Part shown: positions 50,764 to 57,568 of the stretch, piece after piece
Layout of the letters: each line of letters opens with the position of its first letter
Numbering within the stretch: position 1 is the first letter of the stretch
NCBI GenBank assembly: GCA_025355765.1
Contig: JANXZB010000067.1
Span: forward strand, 1-57,568
Source: Actinomycetes bacterium
GTDB lineage: Bacteria; Actinomycetota; Actinomycetes; Nanopelagicales; Nanopelagicaceae
DNA length: 57,568 nt
Direction: 5' to 3'
Notes under the pieces: generated by a model
Seen by the model: the letters and a program-made list of their open reading frames with translations, nothing else
Database searches by the model: none
Told to the model about the DNA's origin: nothing
Program-made: the position numbers and the translations under genes

Positions 50764-52068
50764 ATGAGCAGCGCGCATATCTCTCAAGGTCCACTCTGGC
50801 CCGCCCCTTTCCGTGGAAGCAATCCTGTGGCGTCGACGGTAGTCATTCCTGGCTCAAAGTCGGTGACCAATCGAGCTTTGGTCTTGGCCGCTCTTGCTGA
50901 TTCACCTTCCATTCTTCGAAGGCCGCTTATTTCGCGCGACACTACTTTGATGAAGAAGGGCCTCATCGCGATGGGTACCGTCATCGCAGATGCTTATGAA
51001 GATGGCGAACATCAGTGGCGAGTATCCCCACAAGCCCTTGAAGGCCCTGCCTTGGTGGATGTGGGAAATGCTGGCACTGTCATGCGCTTTCTGCCCCCTG
51101 TTGCGGCTTTGGCAAATGGGGCAATCTCCTTCGATGGAGATGCCAGGTCTCATGAACGCCCATTGGCCCCCGTTATTCGTGCCCTAGAAGAACTCGGTGT
51201 ACGAGTTGAGCATGAGGGTCGATACACACTTCCAATGCTCGTTAACGGAACCGGTGAATTACGAGGCGGGGAGATTGATATTGATGCATCGGCTTCTAGC
51301 CAATTCCTCTCGGCTCTACTGATGATCGGACCGGAAACATTGAAGGGAATCACGGCTCGCCATATTGGTACCGCACTTCCCTCTATGCCGCATATTGAAA
51401 TGACCGTTGCGATGTTGCGCGATTTTGGCGCAAAGATAGATATCGACCACGAACGCAATATCTGGCGGGTGCACCCATCGCGCCTTCACGGACAAGAACT
51501 CGTGATTGAGCCGGATCTTTCAAACGCGGCGCCGTTCCTCTCTATTGCAATGGTCTGCGGTGGAAGTATCACGATTGCAGATTGGCCCACCAGTACCACT
51601 CAGCCCGGGGATCAACTCCGAACGATTCTGGCGCGCATGGGTGCAGATATTTCGATAAACGATGACGGACTGACCCTGAAGGGAACCGGAACGATTCACG
51701 GCATCGACATCGACCTCCATGACGTCGGGGAATTAACGCCAGCTATTGCGGCCCTGGCAGCCCTTGCCGATTCGCCATCGTCCTTGCGAGGCATCGGCCA
51801 CTTGCGTCTTCACGAGACTGATCGCTTGGCAGCACTAACCCGCGAGATCAACGCCTTTGGTGGCAATGTGAGAGAGGAAGAAACTTCCATTCACATAACC
51901 CCAGCACCTCTGCACGGGGGTATCTTTCATACATATGAGGATCACCGACTGGCGATGGCAGGGGCAGTTATTGGCCTGGTCGTGCCGGGCGTGGAAATCG
52001 AAAATGTCTCAACCACAACTAAAACCTTGCCCGATTTTCCCGGGCTCTGGTCAAGCCTGATTGGATAA
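50764..52068 (+). CDS. aroA: 3-phosphoshikimate 1-carboxyvinyltransferase (EPSP synthase)
   Basis: A 434-residue shikimate-pathway enzyme joining phosphoenolpyruvate to shikimate-3-phosphate. Conserved segments are IPGSKSVTNRALVLAAL, VGNAGTVMRFLPPVAAL, DGDARSHERPLAPVI, and EDHRLAMAGAVIGL near the end. Sequence around residue 95 (GNAGTVMR) is of the standard type with Thr, not obviously altered. It starts a run with rsgA, hisN and copA on the same strand. Confidence 0.96.
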   Translation: MSSAHISQGPLWPAPFRGSNPVASTVVIPGSKSVTNRALVLAALADSPSILRRPLISRDTTLMKKGLIAMGTVIADAYEDGEHQWRVSPQALEGPALVDVGNAGTVMRFLPPVAALANGAISFDGDARSHERPLAPVIRALEELGVRVEHEGRYTLPMLVNGTGELRGGEIDIDASASSQFLSALLMIGPETLKGITARHIGTALPSMPHIEMTVAMLRDFGAKIDIDHERNIWRVHPSRLHGQELVIEPDLSNAAPFLSIAMVCGGSITIADWPTSTTQPGDQLRTILARMGADISINDDGLTLKGTGTIHGIDIDLHDVGELTPAIAALAALADSPSSLRGIGHLRLHETDRLAALTREINAFGGNVREEETSIHITPAPLHGGIFHTYEDHRLAMAGAVIGLVVPGVEIENVSTTTKTLPDFPGLWSSLIG

Positions 52069-52079
52069 AGACAGAATCT

Positions 52080-53075
52080 ATGGCGCGAAAATTTGACGAG
52101 TCAGATGTCAGAATTCGACCGAGTCGTAGTACCCGTCCAAGAAGCAAAGACAGACCTTCGCATTCCAACGCCGTAGATGCCTTTGTTACGACCGTTGATC
52201 GGGGAAGAACGACTTGTATTACCGATGACGGAGTGATCGTCACCGCGATGAAGGCCCGAGAATTGGGTCCAAAATCTGTCGTCGTCGGAGACCGCGTCGG
52301 AATCGTTGGCGACACCTCTGGCACTATCGGATCGTTGGCTCGGATCGTCACGGTCAAGGAGCGGAAAAATTCCCTTAGCCGCACCGTCGATGACATCGCG
52401 AAGGTGGAACGAATCATCGTTGCCAACATCGATCAACTAGTTATCGTAGTCGCGGCAACTAACCCAGAACCAAGACGGGGACTCATTGATCGTTTTCTTG
52501 TAAGTGCCTTCCACGAGGGAATCACTCCCGTAATTCTGGTTACGAAAATTGACCTTGGTCCGGAGCCCACATTCCTGCACGAGTACGAAACCCTCAATGT
52601 GAAAGTCCTAACAACTGCCAAAGGCGCAGACCTCGCTCCGATTCGCGAAATGCTGCACGGCAAGACGTCGGTCCTCGTGGGGCACTCTGGCGTCGGAAAA
52701 TCCACACTCATCAACGCCCTTCTCCCCCATGCAGAACGCGTCATCGGCGAAGTAAATGAAGTGACAGGACGTGGCCGACACACTTCCTCGAGTGCAATCG
52801 CCATCCCTCTCTCCTCGCATTTGAAATCCAGCGACGGGTGGGTCATCGATACACCTGGCATTCGGGCCTTTGGACTAGCTCACATCGACCCCGACAGAAT
52901 CATCGCCTCCTTCAGCGACCTGGCCGAGGCGGCAACCAATTGCATGCCGAACTGCTCACATTCTGAGGAGAGCTGCGCCCTTACTCAGTGGGCAGCTCCC
53001 AATGGTGTCGTAGATCCCGAGCGGGCCGCCCGAGTTCAATCTTTGAGAAACCTGCTAGATATCAAGCTGGACTAG
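52080..53075 (+). CDS. rsgA: Ribosome small-subunit GTPase RsgA
   Basis: A 331-residue circularly permuted GTPase assisting 30S maturation. An N-terminal OB-fold (~30-105) precedes G4 (VTKIDLG), G5-like TTAKG, then G1 VGHSGVGKSTLINAL, G2 region GRGRHTSS, and G3 DTPGIRAFG. The C-terminal zinc motif is CMPNCSHSEESC. It follows aroA after 11 bases and precedes hisN after 10. Confidence 0.96.
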   Translation: MARKFDESDVRIRPSRSTRPRSKDRPSHSNAVDAFVTTVDRGRTTCITDDGVIVTAMKARELGPKSVVVGDRVGIVGDTSGTIGSLARIVTVKERKNSLSRTVDDIAKVERIIVANIDQLVIVVAATNPEPRRGLIDRFLVSAFHEGITPVILVTKIDLGPEPTFLHEYETLNVKVLTTAKGADLAPIREMLHGKTSVLVGHSGVGKSTLINALLPHAERVIGEVNEVTGRGRHTSSSAIAIPLSSHLKSSDGWVIDTPGIRAFGLAHIDPDRIIASFSDLAEAATNCMPNCSHSEESCALTQWAAPNGVVDPERAARVQSLRNLLDIKLD

Positions 53076-53085
53076 GCTACGACAG

Positions 53086-53886
53086 ATGTCTACTCAAACA
53101 TTTTCACTCGCAGAGGATCTGGCCCTGGCATTAAAGATCGCTGACGCGGCCGATCTCATCACGCAATCGCGCTACCAATCACTGGATTTGGTTATCACGA
53201 CAAAGCCCGACAACACCCCCGTCACCGATGCCGACAAGGCAACCGAATCGGCGATCCGGGCCATTCTTATGAAGGAACGACCAGATGATGGCGTCCTCGG
53301 CGAAGAATTCGGCGAGTCGGAAAACTTGGGCTCGCGCTACTGGGTACTTGATCCAATTGATGGCACAAAGAACTTCATGCGCGCGGTTCCAACGTGGTCA
53401 ACGCTGATCGCACTAGTGCAAGACGGAGAAGTCATCGTTGGAGTGGTGAGTGCGCCGGCCGTTACTCGCCGTTGGCACGCTTCGAAAGGACATGGCGCGT
53501 TCGTCTCCTTTAATGACGGCACCCCGCGAAAAATCGCCGTTTCCAAAGTTTCGGAAATTAAAGATGCATCAGTGACATATTCGGACTTCCACGGTTTTGG
53601 TCATCGACGAGAGGCATTCATGTCTCTGATCGATCAGAGTTGGAGATCCCGCGGGTTCGGAGATTTCTGGTCGCACATGCTTGTGGCAGAGGGGTCGGCA
53701 GACATTGCAGTCGAACCAGTACTGGCCGTGTGGGACATGGCGGCCTTGGACATCATCGTTCGCGAAGCAGGTGGCTCTTTCACATCAATTACCGGCGAAC
53801 CCGGACCACATCACGGTAGCGGCCTTTCCACCAACGGCATCCTTCTTGACCAGGTGGTGAAGCAACTCAATGACACAGACCACTAA
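53086..53886 (+). CDS. hisN: Histidinol-phosphatase of the inositol-monophosphatase family (HisN)
   Basis: A 266-residue metal-dependent phosphatase. Metal-binding motifs are GEEFGE (with Glu), WVLDPIDGTKNFMRAVP, and WDMAALDIIVREAGG. The N-terminal DNTPVTDADKATE loop is present. In actinobacteria this type, located after rsgA, completes histidine synthesis by hydrolysing L-histidinol phosphate; related proteins act on inositol phosphate. The copA start overlaps its last 17 bases. Confidence 0.88.
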   Translation: MSTQTFSLAEDLALALKIADAADLITQSRYQSLDLVITTKPDNTPVTDADKATESAIRAILMKERPDDGVLGEEFGESENLGSRYWVLDPIDGTKNFMRAVPTWSTLIALVQDGEVIVGVVSAPAVTRRWHASKGHGAFVSFNDGTPRKIAVSKVSEIKDASVTYSDFHGFGHRREAFMSLIDQSWRSRGFGDFWSHMLVAEGSADIAVEPVLAVWDMAALDIIVREAGGSFTSITGEPGPHHGSGLSTNGILLDQVVKQLNDTDH

Positions 53887-56158
53887 TATCGCGAAGAACG
53901 TGCCAGCGCCGGCATTCAAAACCGCTCTCGAGCCGATAACACTCAGCGTCGGCGGGATGACCTGTTCTTCGTGCGTGGCAACGATTGAGCGAACCCTCAA
54001 TTCGATTCCTGGGGTAAGCGCGACCGTTAACTTCGCCTCAGAAACTGCCCACGTCATGGCACCTGCCGAGATGAACCCAAAACAATTGATTAGTGCCATC
54101 AAATCAGCCGGCTACTCCGCAACAAAGGTGGCCGATCCAAGCCAGGTCGCATTGCATAGTAAGAAATCTGCCACTGCACTCTTTTTTGCACTGTTGTTCA
54201 CAGCGCCAGTACTGGCTATATCGATGACAGTGAGTTGGCATCCGGCAATTGATCGCTGGATCAACGGACAACTTGAAAATTTCAATTTGTATTACCCAAA
54301 GTACTCGCCAACGGCATGGCTAGTCATCGGCCTTAGCGCACCAGTGGTTCTGATTGTTGCCTGGCCTATCTACCGTGCCGGAATTCGCAACGTCCTGCAT
54401 CCCACCATGGACACCCTCATCACACTCGGTTCGCTGACAGCATTTGGCTGGTCCATCTACGCAAATACCACTGGCAATGGTGAGGTATATGCAGAAGTTT
54501 CCGCGACCATCATCACCTTTGTCGTAGCCGGCCGCTTCCTCGAATCGCGCGCAAAAAGACGGGCAAGCAGCGCTCTTTCGACTCTCCTTGCTCTTGGTAG
54601 CAAAGAAGTCACCGTCATACGTGAGGGCGAACTCGTGCAGATTCCCATCGACCACCTAGATGTCGGCGATCATTTCGTGGCAAAGCCTGGCGAGAGAATT
54701 GCCACAGACGGTGTTGTGATTTCTGGTGAAAGCGCAGTCGACAACTCTCTTCTCACTGGAGAATCCAAACCGATCGACGTGAATCCTGGCGCGCTCGTCA
54801 TCGGTTCCTCGCTCAACAAAAATGGCCGCCTCGAAATTCGGGCAACCCGCGTTGGCTCAGATACCGAACTTGCGCGAATCACCGCCATGGTTGTATCCGC
54901 CCAGGGGACGAAGGCACCGATTCAACGGCTGGCCGATCGCATCAGCGCCATTTTCGTTCCCGTTGTCACCCTTCTGGCAATTGGAACCTTCATCGGTTGG
55001 TACTACACCGACCACTCCCTCACTCAATCGATTTCATCGGCTATCGCCGTTCTTGTCATTGCCTGTCCGTGCGCATTGGGGCTGGCCACACCTGTCGCGC
55101 TTCTCGTGGCCTCCGGGCGCGGGGCACAACGCGGAATTGTCATTCGAGAGCCAAGGGTCCTGGAAGTCGCTGGCAAGATCGACTCTGTCATTCTGGATAA
55201 GACGGGGACCCTTACCAACGCCACGATGTCCCTCTCCAATGCCGCCGTCGTGATTTCGGCTGGGGATGCTCTAGGGCCAGATTTCAAAGAACTGCTCAAC
55301 GCCGAATCTATCCTCTCTTCAGCTCTATCAATAGAACTGCAGAGCGATCACCCCGTCGCGACCTCCATCGCCACATACATTTCTTCAAAGGGCATCTCTC
55401 CCACCGCCGTTACCGAATTTTCTAGTACCCCTGGTTCGGGTTCAGCAGGTCGGGTTAATCTCGGAATGAAATCCCCCGTCGTGCTCATTGGTTCGCCAGT
55501 AGCCATTGCGCATGCAACGACACCTTTCCACCAAGAACTCACGCACGAGATATTCGTGGCACAAGAGAAGGGGCTCACCGTCTCCGTCCTTGCGTGGGAC
55601 GGGGTAGCCATTGCGATGTTCGCTGTCGGGGATGAAATCAAAGCTGATGCCAAAAAGACAATCGCCGAGCTAAGAGAGCACGGCATCGATCCCTGGTTGG
55701 TAACCGGTGATAGCTCTCAAGTAGCACTCTCGGTTGCAAAGGAAGTTGGCATCTCGGCAGACCATGTGATTTCAGGGGCGTTGCCGAAGGACAAAGTTGA
55801 AAAAGTTAAGGCACTGCAGGCAAAGGGCCATCGAGTCCTCATGATCGGTGACGGGGTCAACGACGCCGCCGCCCTTGCCAGTGCCGATCTCAGCATCGCG
55901 ATGGGCACAGGCACCGACACGGCAATGGCAACGGCAGACATTGTTGTGATGCGCCGTGATTTAGGCAGCGTTGTCGATGCTCTGAATCTTTCGTCCAAGA
56001 CGTTGAAAATCATCCGAGGCAACCTCGCCTGGGCATTTCTCTACAACGTCATCGGCATCCCCGTTGCTGCAATGGGGGCTTTGCGACCTATGTATGCAGC
56101 CGGAGCAATGGCTTTTTCAAGCCTTTTTGTTGTAACAAACTCGCTACGGATTAAGTAG
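53870..56158 (+). CDS. copA: Copper-translocating P-type ATPase (CopA-like)
   Basis: A 762-residue P1B-type ATPase. One N-terminal heavy-metal domain has GMTCSSC (~30-36). Eight membrane helices surround the transport motif IACPCALGLATPVALL (CPC ~398), phosphorylation site DKTGT (~442), the nucleotide-domain HP motif DHPVATSIA, and hinge MIGDGVNDAAAL. CPC with a single HMA fits Cu(I) export. ATG 53870 overlaps hisN by 17 bases. No metal-sensing regulator is adjacent. Confidence 0.94.
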   Translation: MTQTTNIAKNVPAPAFKTALEPITLSVGGMTCSSCVATIERTLNSIPGVSATVNFASETAHVMAPAEMNPKQLISAIKSAGYSATKVADPSQVALHSKKSATALFFALLFTAPVLAISMTVSWHPAIDRWINGQLENFNLYYPKYSPTAWLVIGLSAPVVLIVAWPIYRAGIRNVLHPTMDTLITLGSLTAFGWSIYANTTGNGEVYAEVSATIITFVVAGRFLESRAKRRASSALSTLLALGSKEVTVIREGELVQIPIDHLDVGDHFVAKPGERIATDGVVISGESAVDNSLLTGESKPIDVNPGALVIGSSLNKNGRLEIRATRVGSDTELARITAMVVSAQGTKAPIQRLADRISAIFVPVVTLLAIGTFIGWYYTDHSLTQSISSAIAVLVIACPCALGLATPVALLVASGRGAQRGIVIREPRVLEVAGKIDSVILDKTGTLTNATMSLSNAAVVISAGDALGPDFKELLNAESILSSALSIELQSDHPVATSIATYISSKGISPTAVTEFSSTPGSGSAGRVNLGMKSPVVLIGSPVAIAHATTPFHQELTHEIFVAQEKGLTVSVLAWDGVAIAMFAVGDEIKADAKKTIAELREHGIDPWLVTGDSSQVALSVAKEVGISADHVISGALPKDKVEKVKALQAKGHRVLMIGDGVNDAAALASADLSIAMGTGTDTAMATADIVVMRRDLGSVVDALNLSSKTLKIIRGNLAWAFLYNVIGIPVAAMGALRPMYAAGAMAFSSLFVVTNSLRIK

Positions 56159-56162
56159 TCTC

Positions 56163-56738
56163 CTAGTACTTATAGTCATATGACGTGAGCGTGACTGGCT
56201 CAACATAGAAAGCCGTCTTCCTAGCGCCATTTTCCCAATAGATATAGGCGTATGGAGTCTTCGTTTTCAATGAGGCCTTCCCGAAGTAAATGTTGTATCC
56301 CATTCCCGTGATCTTCTCCGTTCTAGTCCGATCGATGAACTTTTGAATCACTTGGCTCATGGACATTTTCCAAGTAAGGAATAAGTTTGCCGGCCCCTTT
56401 GCTTCGCTTACCGCAAATTCAGGTCGAGAGTAGACGTAGAAACTCCATCCTCCTTGCTTCTTCATGTCAGCACTCGTCAAACTCGTATAAGATTCCGAAT
56501 TATTCGCGAGTTTCTTAACCACTTCGTAGCGAATTACCGGAAGTTCGGTATTCTTCTTACTAAATACATCTAGGTCGGCCACGAGTTCAGTTTTAGAGCT
56601 GACCGAGTACAAGATGATCTTCCAGTTGGAATCTGTCTTCAAAGAACAAAGTGAATTGAAATTCTTCGCAGTCCGAACTTCGAAACGAACGCTCGAAATG
56701 TTCGCATCCGGGCGCCAATCTTTCTTTGCCTGGGTCAA
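56163..56738 (-). CDS. Hypothetical protein, 5' end probably missing
   Basis: A protein of at least 191 residues, rich in Lys, Ser, Thr and Tyr, with beta-strand-like segments (WSFYVYSRPEF, TPYAYIYWENGARK). The nominal start is TTG 56738, without a ribosome site. The frame stays open upstream to a stop at 56781-56783 and that extension also looks coding (ACTYFGNVLTQ), so the true N-terminus, perhaps with a secretion signal, is not present. It faces the truncated ROK gene. No family is recognised. Base composition is lower in GC than in the rest of the window. Confidence 0.55.
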   Translation of the reverse strand: MTQAKKDWRPDANISSVRFEVRTAKNFNSLCSLKTDSNWKIILYSVSSKTELVADLDVFSKKNTELPVIRYEVVKKLANNSESYTSLTSADMKKQGGWSFYVYSRPEFAVSEAKGPANLFLTWKMSMSQVIQKFIDRTRTEKITGMGYNIYFGKASLKTKTPYAYIYWENGARKTAFYVEPVTLTSYDYKY

Positions 56739-56765
56739 GACATTGCCGAAATAGGTGCAAGCGGG

Positions 56766-57568
56766 ATGAGCATAGCTATTTCAGACTTACGCGGAGATCT
56801 AACCGAAATCATCGAATTGGAAAGCGATATTGGCCTAGGCCCTGAAAGAGTCCTTCTTGAAGTTGAAAAGGCATTTGACGACATTATCGCAAAAACCAAA
56901 AAGAATATTTGGGGAATTGGTATTGGGCTCCCCGGTCCAGTGGAATTTGCGACCGGAATTCCAATGTCACCACCAATTATGCCTGGTTGGGATCGCTATC
57001 CCGTCCGTCAACGACTTTCAGAAAAATATAACGTACCGGTTTGGGTTGACAATGATGTGAATCTTGTGGCACTTGGTGAAGTAGCAAAAAATCACGACAA
57101 GAAATACAACGAATTGATTTACATCAAAATGGGTAGTGGCATCGGGGCAGGAATGCTCACTCACGGCCATCTGCATCGCGGTGCTCAAGGTTGTGCAGGT
57201 GACATCGGACACATCGCAGTCAGTGAAGCAACTGACATCGTCTGTCGCTGTGGAAATGTTGGCTGTCTTGAAGCGATGGCCGGTGGACTTGCCCTTGGAC
57301 GAGATGCCGTTGACGCCGCGGAAAAAGGCGCAAGCAAATTTCTTAGCGATCGGCTAAAAAGTAATAAAACCGTCGGCGCTCGCGATGTAATCGATGGAGC
57401 CAAGAGTGGCGACAAATGGTGCGTTGACGCCATCACGGGTGCAGATCGACAAGTCGGAAAAATCCTTGCCACGCTTGTAAACTTTCACAACCCTTCGCTT
57501 ATTGTGATTGGCGGGGGGTTTTCGCTGCAGGCGATCAGTTACTTGCATCTATTCGTGAAACCGTATTC
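56766..57568 (+). CDS. ROK-family protein, truncated at both ends and frameshifted
   Basis: The frame carries clear ROK features: IGIGLPGPVEFATG, VDNDVNLVALGE, MGSGIGAGM, and the zinc/ROK signature CRCGNVGCLEAMAGG. ROK proteins are sugar kinases or XylR-like repressors. The N-terminus begins inside the phosphate-1 strand (IGASGMSIAISDL), so any HTH and the first strand are missing; ATG 56766 is merely the first start codon available. At the G6 run 57513-57518 the frame breaks: one more G would continue as the expected GDQLLASIRETV. It runs off the window end. Confidence 0.75.
   Translation, partial: MSIAISDLRGDLTEIIELESDIGLGPERVLLEVEKAFDDIIAKTKKNIWGIGIGLPGPVEFATGIPMSPPIMPGWDRYPVRQRLSEKYNVPVWVDNDVNLVALGEVAKNHDKKYNELIYIKMGSGIGAGMLTHGHLHRGAQGCAGDIGHIAVSEATDIVCRCGNVGCLEAMAGGLALGRDAVDAAEKGASKFLSDRLKSNKTVGARDVIDGAKSGDKWCVDAITGADRQVGKILATLVNFHNPSLIVIGGGFSLQAISYLHLFVKPY

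Overview
The window reads as a chromosomal segment of an actinobacterium (Actinomycetota) with moderate GC content and tightly packed genes. Evidence for this is shared gene order with mycobacteria and streptomycetes: clpS-DUF2017-mec-cysO-murI-rph-rdgB; ssrA-smpB-ftsX-ftsE-prfB; sigR/rsrA with SRAP, aroA and rsgA; a fused 2-oxoglutarate decarboxylase (Kgd); nickel SOD with its own protease; a DUF222-HNH (13E12-type) protein; and a reduced Tad pilus cluster. Genus cannot be fixed from sequence alone. No prophage, CRISPR array, insertion sequence, tRNA or rRNA gene was seen; the only structural RNA recognised is tmRNA.

Layout. 1-4.3 kb: small accessory genes (membrane proteins, a TetR regulator with a clear operator facing a DUF4260 gene, VOC, HAD, EamA, ABM, GNAT). 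4.3-7 kb: a minus-strand pair, Glu/Leu dehydrogenase and an O-acetylhomoserine sulfhydrylase (MetY). 7-12.5 kb: a nucleotidyltransferase-like gene, then a translationally coupled NatAB-type ABC exporter, GNAT and MFS run. 13-15 kb: beta-carbonic anhydrase followed by a second, close MetY paralogue and a strong terminator. 15-19.3 kb: hemolysin III, a coiled-coil protein, an acyltransferase-SGNH protein and an unusual membrane protein with a histone-H1-like tail. 19.3-25.3 kb: the conserved murI/cysO/clpS block, a secreted GH18-like protein and DUF3039. 25.3-29.2 kb: argF and the three-gene proton-translocating transhydrogenase. 29.3-34.1 kb: a frameshifted small gene, a pirin gene with an operator inside its promoter, two tandem homologous mini membrane proteins, an HNH protein, a GNAT and an acidic secreted protein. 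34.3-38.2 kb: trans-translation, FtsEX and RF2. 38.2-43.2 kb: Tad pilus genes headed by a degenerate GGDEF protein. 43.3-48.5 kb: Kgd and NiSOD. 48.5-56.2 kb: thioesterase/RsrA/SigR, SRAP, and aroA-rsgA-hisN-copA. 56.2-57.6 kb: a lower-GC end with two facing genes that both lack 5' ends, one also frameshifted.

How the genes work together. Sulfur assimilation recurs: two MetY enzymes plus a CysO/Mec sulfur-carrier pair whose usual partner CysM is missing from its conserved place. Redox and stress functions also recur: SigR/RsrA, NiSOD/SodX, transhydrogenase, pirin. No single spectacular unknown system is evident. The best candidates for new biology are the tandem 41/51-residue membrane proteins, the membrane-anchored H1-tail/FnIII protein beside a Lys-tailed coiled-coil protein, the degenerate GGDEF gene at the head of the Tad cluster, and the MetY/CysO arrangement.
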